Source: Loripinus fragilis (lineage: Eukaryota > Mollusca > Bivalvia > Lucinida > Lucinidae). From it: DNA of 64,000 bases. Below the pieces are notes generated by a model that worked only from the letters and a program-made list of their open reading frames with translations, had not been told where the DNA came from and ran no database searches. Positions 12,201-27,200 of the stretch are shown one piece after another. Both the position numbers and the translations under genes were made by a program. The stretch spans positions 72,069,471 through 72,133,470 of the forward strand of contig OZ026527.1 of NCBI GenBank assembly GCA_964019695.1, in the 5' to 3' direction. Numbering within the stretch: position 1 is the stretch's first letter; every line of letters starts with the position of its first letter.

Positions 12201-15200
12201 GAATGTATCTCTAAACTTAAAAGAATCATGCAGACTTAAAAACGCATTTTCATCAAATATAACCCATTTTAGCTCTTAAAACACCTTAAAGCGGGTTTGC
12301 CCCCGGTAGCTTAGGCTGCTGTCCGTTCTAAGGCGGTGGTTCTGTTGTTGTTGACTTTTTGTTTATTGTTACTCCCATTGTGGGAGTCAGTAATTGTTCT
12401 CTGTTTTGTTGTACGTTACTTTATGTCCATTCTAGTATTGCAATCATCTTGATGGGGAAGAGAGAGCTGATTGCTTTGCTTAATTTGTCTTCCTGATGTC
12501 TCGTGATGGTTGAGAGGCTCTTCCTCGCGTTGCCATGGGGTTGTCTGCAGTTTGTGATTGTGGTATTTCCTGATCATACTCACTTACTTTTTTTGCATTT
12601 ATTTTTGGTCGCCATATTTTGGTTATGCTTCAAATTAACTCCTTGTCTATTTGGCCGTTCCAGGGACACGTCCATTATTTATAAGATAGCAAAATTTTGT
12701 ATGTTTTATTTATATGATCCTCAAAAAGTGAAATTCACACCTGTTCAAATAAACATGAAACATGTCTCATATATTTTGCAGGGATAAAAAACAAGGGCTC
12801 TGATAAGACTGTGCAGCCATACAGGCTGGTCTGCGCTGTTGTTGTTCCGATACAACAAAGTCAGGTTTTCTCACGTCAGAGTCCAAACTATTAAACATAA
12901 TGATGTGAAATAAATTATTGGATGTATTATTTGACTTTTTGCTAACTGTAAAGGCGGCACCTCATGAATGCGTAATTAGGACTGGTCAACCTTAGACACA
13001 TGTTAAAGCAGAAAATGAGGCATGGTTTTATTTAAAAGTGACTGTATCATCTTGAGCCATTACCTCAGTCATTATTTAAGCCTTAAAACGCCAGCAAATT
13101 AACTGCATCTGAAAATGTCTATTTAACATAAGCCTAGAGGCAAACATTGTGGACCCAGATCACACTGCTCCTACAGGAGTAGTCTGATCTGATTCCACAC
13201 TGTTTATCTTTAAAGCTTCAAATATATAGTTTAGTGGACGAAAAAACATACAGTTTGTGATTATGCCCTTTCAGGGTTAATAAATGTGAGTTCAGTTTGT
13301 ATATGGTTAGGATTTTCATGAAATGCACACCGCACGTTTGCGCGGCTCGAAAAGTTTATTAACTCTTTTTACCAAATAATAAATAAAACCTGATTTCCCT
13401 TCCTTAGCAGATGAAATAGCCGAACCACGCCCACACATGAATATAAAAGTTGCCGCCTTTACAGTAAGCAAAAAGTCTATTAATATAGTACTTACTTTGG
13501 CGAGGTCACCCACATATCCTTCACGATTTTCTCTAATTTTACAATCTCCTATCTCCAGTCCTTCCGCTGCCACATTTATATCACCTGAAATTCACACAAT
13601 TTAAAGGGTGTTAAGAAAGTTAGTTTCGCGATTCATTGTAGAGTTTCAAATGATCTGTGGCATGGGGTTTCCAACGATGTGGTATGCGCGACCAGCAATG
13701 CCTCAGACCAGCGCAGTCTGATCAGAGCCTTTGCTAGTCACTTGAATATTTTATGAGTATTAAGCTTCTGAACGAACACAATTTCGAGTTTCTACGCCTA
13801 ACAGGAGACTGCCCAGGCTCGTCTGAGTCTACACATGTCAAAATGTCACATTGCTGGAAATCACATGCCACGGCTCAAATCATACAAAGAGGAAAGTGTG
13901 CTGAAAACTTTGTATTTTCTATGAACCTGTTCTTGCCTTTGATATTTTGGCCTCGTTGCGACAAAACCTGTCTTCGGGGTTTCCATCAAAGTGAGATTCA
14001 AACCAGCCTGCTCAGCTACAGAGACTAGCTAGAAAAATGAAATTTCGCTTGTAGCAAGCTTAAATATGGTTCTTTACAAAACGTGAGTTATAAAGGCGCT
14101 GATCAGACTTCACAGATGCGCAGGCTGGTCTGCGCCTGTGTTGTTCGCAAACCCCCGAAGACAGGTTTTCTCGCGCCGCGGCCCATTTTATAGCGTTTGA
14201 CATTTTGTCTTACATATGACCATGTTACAAAGCTCTATTTTCTACTGTAGCTGTTTTACAAACGTTCACCATTTGAAAAATCTGTGGCATTTCTAATTTT
14301 TGGTGGTTGTATATGTAGCCTTGCTAATGGCATGATTTTAATTTTGAAATAGTTAATCTTCTATTTCTTGATGAAAATGCTCCTCGCTCTCCTTTTAAAC
14401 ATGACGATGTTGATTTTGAAATTGTCAATTTACATTTTTAAATGATGATGTTCCTCGCTCTACAGCCCTTGGAGTTTATATTTCTCAACTAACCAATTTG
14501 CAAGAGCATCAATTAATGTTGCTGATTTCCTCACTCGCAATAAACTGTAACTCAGAAACCTCTTTAATAAGGCTATTTGATCACAAACTTCGCAAAACTT
14601 TATCATATTTTATCACCAGTACAAATATTTGATATCTATATCCATGTATGACTTAAACCTCTTTTGAGTCAGATGTTTTGGAACCAGAGTTGTATGGTGA
14701 TCTAGTGTATAAGTTAAAGAAAATTGTTGGCACTAGTAATTTTTCAGCGCAGTTTATTAAAATAATTTCACATTATGAAAAGATTGGTGCATTAATGTAT
14801 ATAGCAGCAGCCTGCATGCTTGGTGGTCAACCCAATCACCGTTGGCAATTTTGCTTTCCTCTTTAATTGCATGCCAGCGGGTTAGACATCAGACTCTAAG
14901 ATAGTTCCATCTTAAAAACGTATCTATAGATGGACTGGTTGGGGCCTGATGCTGCATCTGTTGTTTGGCCCACTGGCGTTTAACTGCTGGTTTTCTTTTT
15001 TCCGGTATTCAGTTACATGAACTGTTCAGTCCTTATCTTTGTTGTGTCTCCTTTTTATATCATATACTAGGAGATGATTCATGGATAAGTGAGGGATCTT
15101 TCATTCAAACCAAACATGATTTTGTCTTGATCCACATCAGAATTAAGGTCGAGATTGGTAATGTGACACTAGTAATACCTCCAGTAATTTTCTCACTGAG

Positions 15201-18200
15201 CGTTCCTAAAAGGTGTTTCTATTGTGGATCTTTTTTGTTATTTGTGTTTGTCGTTGGTATAATGTCAGGTCTGTTTCTTACTGCTGTGTCGTCACCTGTT
15301 GGAAAAGGAATGACCTCTTGGCTTTCTTGTATGTGACGTTTTCTTTTATTATTTGTCAACTTCCTAATCTTAGTCCTGGTTAAGGTGTGGGACATGATTG
15401 TATCATTTCCTTATATTTGCCTTATTCCTTACTATAATGAAATTATATATAAAGTTTGCCTTGAATCCATTGATTGGGTCAAGAGATAACATGTGGAAAT
15501 TCAAATTTCTTGCACATCAGATCAACAAAAGTAAAAAGGGATGTGAAGTGTAATTAAGTGACAAACCTACCGCTTAGTTTTCCATACTGTTCCTTAGGTC
15601 GTGGTTCATCGAATGCTTGATTTGTGATAAGGACATAGTTACCATTGTAGATTGCTTTGAATTGGTTCCATTTTCCAAGCTGAAATTGAAAACATTGATG
15701 TCAATATAGTAGGGATCGTGGCTCTAAACGCATAACAAGGGGATTAAAAACTTATAAGAATGTACTTAATTTAACTGACTTTAGATGATATATCAGACTT
15801 ACAATTTGCTGAAGTAAGGTTTATTACCAATGTGTAAGGCATGTACCTTAAAGAAGAGTTGAAAACTTCAATGTTGGCGGCTTGTTTATTGTCAAAAAAG
15901 TCAACATAAAGTATCTATAATAACAAAAAAGAACAAGTCTTGGACAAGATGAACACACCTTTGGAACACCTACGGCGATATGTGAGTTATGGAGCGAACA
16001 AGAAGTTTATATCAAGTCTGCATAGCTTATTTGACTCATTGAATTATTGAATTAAGGTTATCAAGTTAATGTGAGGAGCAATCAATTTAGAGAGAGGCAA
16101 AATTCAAGAGTAATCACATGATCTTTAATTGTGACCTTGACCTTGAAAAGTTAGCGAGTATGACCAAGAAATTAGCTAAAATTGACAAAGGCTGTGGGTG
16201 TCTTGAATGAATATAGGAAAATGGTATTAATCCCTTGATAAGCTATCAAGGAAATATCAGCATATGCCATCTATTGAGGCCGTGTGCTGCAAATAATTGT
16301 TTATCATTACTAGCTAATCTAAGTAAAGAAATAAGCAAGGTGGACCCAGATCAGACTGCAGTTGTGGGAGCAGTCTGGTCTGAGACCAAACTGTACGTCA
16401 TTGATGCCTCTATGGTGTCCTGGGTCAGGTGTGGTACTTGATTGTAGCGATTCCTGATCTTTGCACCCTTACTTACTTACTTCCTTACTTTCTCAACTAT
16501 ATCAGCAGAGTAGAATAGCAGGTCATGTTGTTGTGGTGGGCGCTTTTATTCCTCAACGCCCTGGCATTGAGGTATTCTAACAAATGGTTCAACGGGTATC
16601 CATATGATGATAAGCATATGCCACACTGGTAAGCAATTGTCAGTAAGTGCAAGAAATAGACCAACATGATCACTGGAGGTATCACTCAGTAAGTAAGGAG
16701 TAAACCCCTGTCCTGCTTACCCCTGATTAGAAATGAAGTGAGAAGGATCAGGAAATACCACAATAACATACTACAGACCAACCCATGACACCAAGTAAGA
16801 GTCAAAGGACAATAACAGCGACATGACATTCAGAACACAACAAAAAACCAGCGAGATGATTGCAAAACTAGAAAGGACCAAGCACTGCAAAAACATCAAA
16901 TACCTATCACTAACCCCACAGACAATGAAAGCAACAACAAACAATAACAGCAGCAGAACCAACAATTCAGAACAGACAGCAGCCAAAGCCACTTGGGTGT
17001 TAATTTATTTTACTGGTTAAATTTTCACCCTTGATTCTGCTCTTGAACACAAATTAGTTTACCGTGCATGGAAGTTTCTGATTTTGGTCCTTTTTGAAAA
17101 AAAGTATAGATCAAAATTGACCAGCGTCTTACAAAGCCATCTGATCAGTTAACAGTCTCATTGGAAATGCATGCTTTCAAGCTGATTGCTGCAGGCTAAC
17201 ATGATAAACATTGGGGAGGACATAAGACATGAAAAGGGTTAAGTCTGTAAGTGTGTGAAATAAATACATAAAAATGGTAATTAATAAGAAATATCTTACT
17301 GAAATATCTGTTTTCAATAGTATTTGTCCATTAGGGGTCATGGCGAAGAAACTAATTTCCCTGTTTTCGATTGCTACTTCTAGAGAAGGGCCTGTGCCGG
17401 AGGGATCGTTGGCAAAGGCCTCTACCTGCCTACAGTTGGAGACTACGACTTTTTTCTTCCCTGATAAGCCTTTTGCCTCTGGCAGATAGTCTAGCTGAAA
17501 ATATATATTTAAATAAAATGTGTGCCATTCATACATCAATATCAATAAAAAAAAAAGTTGAGCCACTGACAGCTCACCAGTGAAAAGCCATTGCAATGTC
17601 TTGCTGGTAGGTTGGTAGTGGCCTACTTTTTTCGCACACACCAGATCAGGATTTCTATTGTTTTTACCCATGTAAGATAATTCCCCATGTGAAATAATTC
17701 TATCTCAAATACCTGTACTAGCCCTTGGGAAAGATAAAAAACAAACAGCAACATGTTGGCGGAATGCTGGTCGCGCGTCTATCAAGGATGTCATTGTAGT
17801 ATTAAAATGACACCACCATGTCACATCTCAGCGTATTTAGGATTATCTGGAAGCTTTTTATGTGTTTTCTCATATAATATTAGGTATTAAGTTGTAGCAA
17901 GAAAAAGAATCTATTTTATTATTCATGTGAGAATGTGATAGAGCTCCTGACTTCACGATCACCATTTGTCATTACTCAGCAAGCCTCCTGATTTCACTCA
18001 GTGATCCTCGGGACGGATTTTTCTATCTAATTCTCACACTCATGATAGATTCTTATTATATGCTTCCTCGGATAATATTCTCATATAAACAAATACATTT
18101 AGCAATCAAGTTGTGATATAAAAATTAGATAAAATAAAGATAAGGAATCAACAGTATATACAACTGAATACCAGAGTTTAAGAAATCCAACAATTAATTC

Positions 18201-21200
18201 TATAGTCTGGGTGCATGAAGAAATGTATTAATCAGCATTGTTTTGATTCGAGCATATGCCAGATATGATGATTACTCAGAGAACATTTCTATATTTACTA
18301 AAAAGGGAACGTCTGATTTGCATGGTAGTGTATCTTTTGATTCAGTTGAGATGTGGCGACAAAAAATAAAACCAAAATGTTTATTAAACGTCAGGCACAC
18401 ACAACTTGGGAATTATTTTATTTCATCTTCTTATCTACAAGGGTTATTGAACCTAATATGAGAACAGTTTTTTTCCATTATCATTATGAAGTTAATCAGC
18501 AAAATGTGACACATTTAACGTTAAATGGCAACCGGAAACGTCTGACGATGAAAAACATCTAAAATTCTCATGTCTTCTTATTGAAGAAGCAAAATTGCAA
18601 ATTACAACCTTCAATTTACGAAATTGACTGAAATAACCTCCCTTTGAATTAAACAAATAACACATTAAGAACTTCAAAACCTCTTTAACCTTACATAATT
18701 TTGAGACCGTTTTTTGCTTTAAATTGATGTGTCTGTGTATGGCAACAATTTTACAAAAGAAAAAAAACTATGGCTGATGTAGGACATACAAGGTTCACTA
18801 AATCTGTGATTTTACCCCATCCCTTACTGAAAAATCATCAAAGAATTTTCATTATCAATTGTTTTAATGCTGATCAGTCTTAATTTATGTTAACATGCTT
18901 GTGACGACGAAAATAAAATCAACTCTGTTTGATGATGTTGATTATCAAACAGCTGGACCAACAATGAATCTTATGAGTGTCTTCAGGTATGTTCATGATT
19001 GATGTTTTGTGACGTCAGAATATATTACAGATTAGTGGCTGTGGCTGTAAAAGTAATGCATACAGCTTGCATCGATAACATCTGACCAGAGAGTTTGCTC
19101 AGTGATGTTTAAATGTGCTTGAACGGTTCAGGATTATGATAGACACACCAATTATTGATGTTGTGACGTTTGGTTTAAAAGGTACTCATGTTTGCTGCTT
19201 TGTCAGAGGCTCTGCTGATTATCCAATATGTGTGCTTAGGTGCATAACATCTCTCAATAAGCACAGTTTGTAATGTGAAAATTTGAATGAAATGCGTTCA
19301 TACATTTGGAACTGGCAGACATAAATCTTAAGTGGACACAACTTTATTGTTTAAGTTTATTTAGGATAAGTTCTCATCTCTGCGTTTGGCAAGTTCATGC
19401 CAGTTTTGTTACTAATAGCATTAACGTTAAGTCATTTTAAAATGTGCATATGCAGCAATATGACTATTTCGTTATATGACTACCTCTGCTCCCATATTTT
19501 GTGTATGCATTGGTTTAATATCTAAGCACAGTCCAGAAACACTGTCTTGTTTTAGCTTCAGATGCTTATCAATAAAATAAATACCCGTGTCCCGTGTTAT
19601 TCTTTCACCAGAACATCATTAAATGATAAAAGCCAAATTTGGCAACAGGTTTGACATTATGAAGGCACACTAGATTGGCAATTAGGATAATGATAATTAC
19701 AGTTTTTAAAACATGTGAAATATTACCAAATCAGTGGTATAGTACAATATGGGCTTCAAAAGAAATACGAAAATGGACGAGCAAATGTCATGACTGGTTA
19801 GTTAATGGATATTATTACTTGAAAAATAATTAAATCCCTTGTCCTGATTAACTCCGATGGGCCCTTTTAGGCAATTGTGTACATCCAGATAAGATTACTT
19901 TTGGAACATTAGTGTATTGAATCAGACTGCATTATTGGTGGTCAACCAAATCATGGTTGGCGACTTTTCTTTCCTATTTAATTTCATGCTGGCGGGTCGG
20001 ACATCAGACTCTATGACGTTTCCAATTTAAAAACGTTTCTTATAGATGAGATAGTTGGGGCCTGCTGTTGTGTCAGTTATCAAGCCCACCAGGGTTTAAC
20101 TGTTGAATTTCTTTTGCTACAGCATTCAGTTTTATGTACTGTTGAGTCCTTATCTTTGTTTTATCTCCTTTTTATATCTTGATTTATATGTTCTAGGAGA
20201 TTATTCGTGGATAAGTTCGGGAACTTTTATGCAAACCAAACATCTATGTGTTTTTATCCACATGAGAATAAGGCGCAATGTTGGTACCATAAAATATGTT
20301 TGAGCTCTCCAGTAATTTTCTTACTGACCGTTCCAAGGTGGTGCTTTATAATCGACCTCTTTTGTTATTTGTGTTTGATTTTGCCTTATGTGATGTCTGT
20401 TTTGTAGCCTTGTGGTCATCTGTTGGGAAAGGGCTGAGCTCTTGGCTCTCTTGTAAGTGATATTTTCTCTTTTTTTTGTCCATTTTCCATACGATGTCCT
20501 GCGTCTGGTGTGGTACTTGATTGTATCGATTCCTGTTCTCTGCCCCTCTCTTACTTTTCTAACAGAGCTACCTGATCAGGATCTGCACTGATTTGCATGC
20601 AACTTCAGAGACCAATGTATTCATTCAAATCACCTGCTTGAATTGAACAGAAGTGAATGTACATTAGAAATTATTCCACAGGACATTGGCATAGTATATT
20701 AAATTTGCTTCGTTGTATCGAATTGCAACTTATATTTGAGCCATGGCATAAGATTTCAAACAATGTGGTATGTGCGACCAGCAAAGCCTCAGATCAGCCT
20801 ACGCATATGCGTAGTCTGACCAGAGCCTATGTTAGTAACTTAAATATTTTATTCTACATTGTTGGAAATTTCATGTCGCGGCTCATTTTCTCGGTGGTAG
20901 AGTAATAAAATTAGATTACAATGTCCAAAGTTTAAGCCTTTTCAGAGGCAATGCATGTTGTCATTGAGCAAGAAACTTTCAATTTATATCTATTTTACCC
21001 AGGAAATCATTCTATAATGACCATTAACAGTTGACTTGGATTTTATTCCTATCTATTCTGATGGATGCCAATACATACTGATGCAACAAGTAGAAGATTG
21101 TCCAATTCGCATTTAGAGGGATCAGACCTTGAGTTCTCTTAAACAAGCTGTATTTCTGTAAGTTCATGGATTTTTATCTTAGCAAGCAGTACAGACCCTG

Positions 21201-24200
21201 ATAAAATTACGCATTATGCAGCATTTTATCTGGGTCTTCATTGGTTGCAAAAATACCCATTTATGCGTTTTCATTAAACAAATGGTTAAAACTAAAATAC
21301 TTGTGATACGAGGAACACTTACCTGTATAAATAATTTAGGAAGCGACTGTTTGAAAAAGTCAATATTAAACCTAACATTGCCATCAAAGTGATAGGTAGT
21401 CTGGTTGTTCAAAATAGATCCTGGTGTTGGTGTGCCAAAAGGTTGAATGTACATCATATCTTGTGATCCGTAGTTTATAAATTTTGGGAAATGCATCTGT
21501 AGATTGAACTCAACTGGACATGCTGAAATAAGGAATCGGTAAATCATTTTAATTAAGAAAACAGCAAATTAGCCCTTTAGTTTTTAATAACATAAATCAT
21601 GATATAAGTAAGCCCACAAGAAAAAAGTACTTAATGCATACATATGCTTATATAAGCATTTAGCATGCATGTGAATGAATCCTTCAAGTCTAAAGGCCTT
21701 AAACATAGTCTAAGCCATTATTATCTACGTTTTGTTACAATATCTAGAAACAAAATATTTGGCCAAGCTGCACACCGAGATATGCATTCTCATCTAAATA
21801 AGTTAGTATGCCATGAAATAAATGTCATAATCACATACTATAAACCTGTCAACAGACCTTCCAAGAATCAAAGAAGGATAAAAGCAACATGACACTCTGA
21901 AAACAACAGAAATAAAGCAACGGCTCTCTTCATCAGTTAGATGATTTCAAAACTAGAAAAGACACAAATACTGCAAAACAAGACAAAAAACCCGAATACA
22001 AACCCCCACAAACAATTCAAACAACAGAAATAAAGCCAATAAACAACATTAGAACCATCACCTTAGAATGGAGAGTGGAAAGTAGTCGAGCTAATGGGAT
22101 GGGAGTTTAAATTGATTTTACTGGCCAAATCTTGACCCAAAATTCCACACGTGAAAATGAAATAAGTAATTATGAGCCTAAACATGTGATAGTATTGTTA
22201 AAAGGATATTGCTTTCAAAAGCTAAGACTTGTATGAATTTTTTCCTGTTTAAATAGAAATGACTAGATTATAAAGGAGATGGAAATATTTGGCTATATTG
22301 TTGTATGAACAATGTATACTTCTCATACGGATCTCTTAACGCCCCAACACATATCTTTTGGGCAATCCGCAGCATGCTTATCAGTCGTTTTAAAATCACT
22401 TCCTGGTTCTTTTTTTGTTTGCTCAATTGTGGCATACTGGGTAAATTTTAGATAAAAATGTTAACATGAATAAGAATTACAGTTATTGAACTACAATATA
22501 TAAATGTATTTTTACCCAAATGTATGTATTTCTGGTATTATTTACAATTTTCGATCTTTACCATGAAAAATTTATAAGAAAAAATAGTAAACATATCTTT
22601 TTCTACCAAAAAAATGTACATTTGGGCAAAAATACTTCTATATACTGTGGTAGGATAATTGCAATTAATGTTCATGCAAATGTCTTTCTCTAAAGCTCAC
22701 CCAGGATGTCATACTATTCCAAACGGTATAACACCAGGAAGTAACTCAAAAACGACTGATAAGCATTTTGTCAATTTTGGGGGGTAAAGTGGTCTGTCTG
22801 AGATGTATAAATTGTTCATACAAAAATATGGCCAAAGATATTTGTCTCCTTGATAAAAAGCTATTTTTGTTTATACAGGAAATATTTCTTACAAGTAAGA
22901 GCTTTTAAAAGCAATATCCCTTTAATGGTGTTGAGGTTTGCAGCTTGCTTAACGTACATATTTGGACAGATATATTAGATCAATGTCAGTTCTAATCAAG
23001 GAAACATTCATTTGCGTAGCTCCCAATATGCAGTTACGCACATGTGCAATAAAAATAGTAACATTCAAGGGAGGTCACCTAATGTGGTTAAAGTGATTTT
23101 CCATTGTATAAGGAACTGCTCTTAAAGGAAATAATTTGCTCCCTCTGGGAGCAAATTCTTTCCTTTAAGAGAAGTTCCCATTTCAAAAAGGGATGCAATC
23201 AAAAAGAATCGCTGATTAATCCAATAGTCTCCCTTTGATGTGCATAACAATTTCTGCGTTCTGGCTACGCTACTGACATTATAGCACTCAACCATTTCTC
23301 TTACAGATAAAGCCTTCCTATCTGCTATTAAAAAGAGAATACAACGTGGGTGTCTTTTGATATCAAGTCTACTAGGGTTGGTTCTGAGAACACTTGTTGA
23401 ACATTAAGTCTTGCGATGTAACAAGTATTCTCAAAGCCTTGCCCGGTAAACGTGATATCAATAGACATAAACATAGTGGCAGTCCATCATTCAAAATAAC
23501 AATATGATGATTTTTATGTTGACTCGACGTTTATTGACGTCATTCTAAAGGAGAAACGTTATATTGGTCCGATAAAGATACATGGGGTGAGATAGACACA
23601 TTCATCAAGTCAACATGCAACATTGCAGTTGGTACAAGAGGCAACTTTACAACATATCTATGCTTTCCCAGCCACAGAGAGGCAATTTGCATCGTCAACA
23701 GATGCTACATAAGATATTGTCTGGTTCAGGTTCACATGTATGAAACTTTGATTCTAATAGTATAAAAATCAACGCTGTAGGTGACATTACTCCTCTAATG
23801 TGACGAAATTGTTAAATAATCCGGTAAAACTGATCCTTTAGAAAAAGAGTGAAAACAGCAGACTCGGTTTTAAAGAGTCTGTTTATGAGCACTGGAAGTG
23901 GTATTCTGCTTTCTGTCGGAATCCACTATCTTGACCCTTTGTATATTAGTGACTCCTAAGTACGTCCTAGGCAACCAGTGTATACCCAGACAAAATGTCT
24001 CATATTGCGGCATTCACCAGAGCGTACACTAATTGTAAAGATAAAAAAGCCTCTAGAGAAATAAATACTATTTGTAATTAGATGTTTTCTTTTCTGTTTC
24101 TTTCTTTTTTGACTATATGGTATAGTTAATCTGTGACTTCTCAATATTTGCAACAGGCTGCCTTAACGCATTTAAGCTGAACGGAATTTCCCATTCTATT

Positions 24201-27200
24201 ATTTTGGAAGAACCCATTTTCTTTTTAAGGGGGGGGGTTCCCAATTTAGTTCAAATCATAATAGAACATACTGTAAGCAAACGGTAAAGATCCTGATCAG
24301 ACGCCACGTTCTATGGCGTCTGATATGGGTCTGCACTGTTTGCATATGTCCCACGTCCCACAAATAGGGACGCTAGGCTTTCTCGCGGTGCCACGGGTTT
24401 GTCTGCAGTTTGTGATTGTGGTATTTCCTTATCATACTCACTTACTATTTTTTATTTGGGTCAAATTAATGGTACTGAATCAAAGAAATGATACCATAAG
24501 TACATAAAGGGTTAACTCGTATTTCAATACATGTATACTTACAATAGTCACCAGCCCCTTCTATGATAATACCACAGCCACATACATCAAAATCAAATGA
24601 TGATCCAGGACTACATGGCATTACAGTTTCAATTCCATTAGCTTCATCAATATAACTTGAAGGATCTCCAGGAACTCGCTTAAGATGGCAGTCTACAATA
24701 TAAAATCGTAACATACAGTTTATAAGATAACAAGTGAAAAAAGGCTAAATTTATAAACACTATCCATGATATATTAAATGTCAAAAGCTTTCAGTGTTTG
24801 GGATCATGGATTCCATTGAGGGTCTTAAACTATAAGAGGGCCACTGATGAAGCCTAATTGGTCAGGTAAGATTTCTCACTACAGCATGTTTTATTCAGTA
24901 ATTGAATGAAAAAGAAAAAAATTCACCTTAATTTAAAATGTCCTCGTCCAAATATTAAATATAACAAGGTTTATCTTGCTAAAAAGGTTTAAAGCTAGAT
25001 AAGTAGAATATTTGACAAAACACTTATTATTCGTGTCATCAGAATTTGGCGATTTTAAAAGACTGACAGCTTGGCTAGCTTTTTTGATGGCTTTTGAATT
25101 TTGAAATGCCCTTTAAAATTATTTTCAATTCTCAGAGGAGCAACTTTTTTAAAAGAAAAAAAAGAGTATACTCAGTTTTAATAGTAGCATTTTTTTGGAC
25201 AAAATATGCTGAAACATACTGCTCCAATCAAAAAATGGGTTTTGAAGATATGGTTACCAACAGTCTTAGGGTGTTGGCCCATTTATGCTAATTTTGTAAC
25301 TGAAATAGAAACTGAATTTTCCCGTCTCATATTTTAGCTATTGGTGTTTACCGCCAATGGCGCCAAAGAAGATACCCGCCAAATGTAAGTGTTTAACAGT
25401 ATGTCGTGTCTCACCATTTTAAGGTAAAAATATACATGTACCTGCAATGTATCCTCTTGGGCACGTCATGTCACCACATGATAGGGGTCCCGCTGCTCTA
25501 ACGCATTCATTACTGATTGCATCAAACACATAGTCTCGTTTGCAACATCGACGTTGGGCTCTCATGGCGCCTGTTTTTGGATGAGGATCCAGACATTTTA
25601 TGTAGGTTGTGCAGTGACCGTCTGACGAAAGTGCAAATTGTGTTCTTCCCTGGAGGCAACTGTCTGCAACAGGTTAAGAGAAGACATGAACAAGAATAGT
25701 GTAGCAGGGTCTCAACGCAAACAAAAGTTTGTCATCTCAACACCACAGAAACGCAGAGAAAGAATAAAATGCATGCTAATTATTTGACATAGCAGTTTAG
25801 ACTTATGTGTTAAGTTCCGAACAATTGCCTGCCAATTTTATGACACAAATGCATCACTGATGTGGCGTTTTGAATGACTTATATAACTTTTTATAGAATT
25901 TTCCATAAAAGGGTAATACAGTTAATCAGAATAGTCCAGTGTGTATATTGAGGGGCCCTAGGTTGAGTTTTTCAAATAATATTGTACAAGGGCGTTCATT
26001 TAATTGTGGCACTGGGGTTTTGCAAGGCGCATTATAAGTCTTATCCATTGTTTATTCATTTCAACAGGTTGGGGTGTCTCCCTTAACAGAAATTCAGTTC
26101 CTATTCTTAAAATCCAGGCACTGAATGCAGATAAGTAGACTTAAGGGGCACATCCTGTATACACTGAAAAATGACACAGTACAGAACACTTTGAGGCGCA
26201 TAGCGACATCTGGTGAGACGATATTTAAGTGAAGTAAGACGGAACAAGTAACAGGAATTTGAGTCTGGTGAATCAGGCGGATTGAGGAGCTGTACCACAG
26301 TTTCTGCTTCCAGGAAATCCTGAACCAGTTTACACTAGTTGGAACCTGCATTTTCATGAATAAGGCACAAGCCTAAAAGATCAGTTGCATGTTTGATTTT
26401 CTTATGGATTTTTTTTTTCATTTTTTGGTAGCACTTTGTTCTTATAGATCTTACCTTTAACTTTTTGAGCTTTCGCACTAAAAAATTACAAAGGGCCAAT
26501 AAGAATTTAAAAAATAAGGCATATGAAACGGTTTCCCACGTTTTTTGTTTTTTATGATGACAGTCTTTGCACAATCACTGCTTATTACTAGCGATATATG
26601 TGTCTCAAACTTATATATCCAGGTTCCAAAAATTGCAAATAGGTCTGATAATTTAGATTTGGTACAATTTTGGAACTTTTTAGTAAAATAAGCGGACATT
26701 TTCATACAAATACTCTTTTTTTTATTCTTTAGTCAAGCGATGGGGGAAACCTTTCTAAATTTTAACTGCTTAGTCAAAATCTTGTGAGCTGGGCCTCATA
26801 AAATGCCAACACTTTGAATAATATCTTTCAATGTAAGTCTGGCGTCTCATTTAATCAGGCCTGCCACAGCAGCAATATATGCATTGGTATGAGCAGTTTG
26901 GGTTGAACCGGACGGGAACCATAATTGAGGCTAGTGAAATCATCTTATATTTTCCATCTGAAAACCAACGTTTAAACACTGCAGATGTTCTATGTTTTTA
27001 TGTCCGTGAACCTACAATCTTAAGATTAATGCGACCTCTAATTTAGGCCATTATTTCAAAACTTGATTGAGCTGTCATTAAACACATACTATTTTAGCCG
27101 GTGTATTACAACTGCGCATGCTTGAACTGTCAGTAATTTTGGATCAAGTGAACAAATTCAAACAAAATTTGGTACCATAATCAAAAACTACTCCCATTTG

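Larger units (their letters stand above)
9238..13495. other. Intron 15: repeats only
   Basis: Contains a degenerate MITE (9429-9649), a palindromic element (9660-9960), a 20-bp-arm hairpin (10203-10248), a short palindromic element (10434-10530), repeat pair member A (11585-12786) and a hairpin repeat (13130-13215). No additional exon in a compatible phase was found. Confidence 0.5.
13585..15570. other. Intron 14: MITEs and dispersed repeat
   Basis: Contains two complete MITEs (13657-13878 and 13946-14190) and one copy of a 600 bp dispersed repeat (14815-15430) whose partner is at about 19935-20560. Short ORFs within are repeat-borne. Confidence 0.55.
21523..24542. other. Intron 11: long foldback element and palindromes
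   Basis: Contains a foldback element of about 730 bp (22197-22926), a hairpin (23125-23180), a composite palindromic element (23335-23650) and a short palindromic element (24275-24385). No exon found. Confidence 0.55.

Noticed and set aside
17274..17583. Plus-strand ORFs over 17.3-17.5 kb
   Set aside because: Antisense shadows of LamG exon 13, which has matching splice sites and phase on the minus strand.
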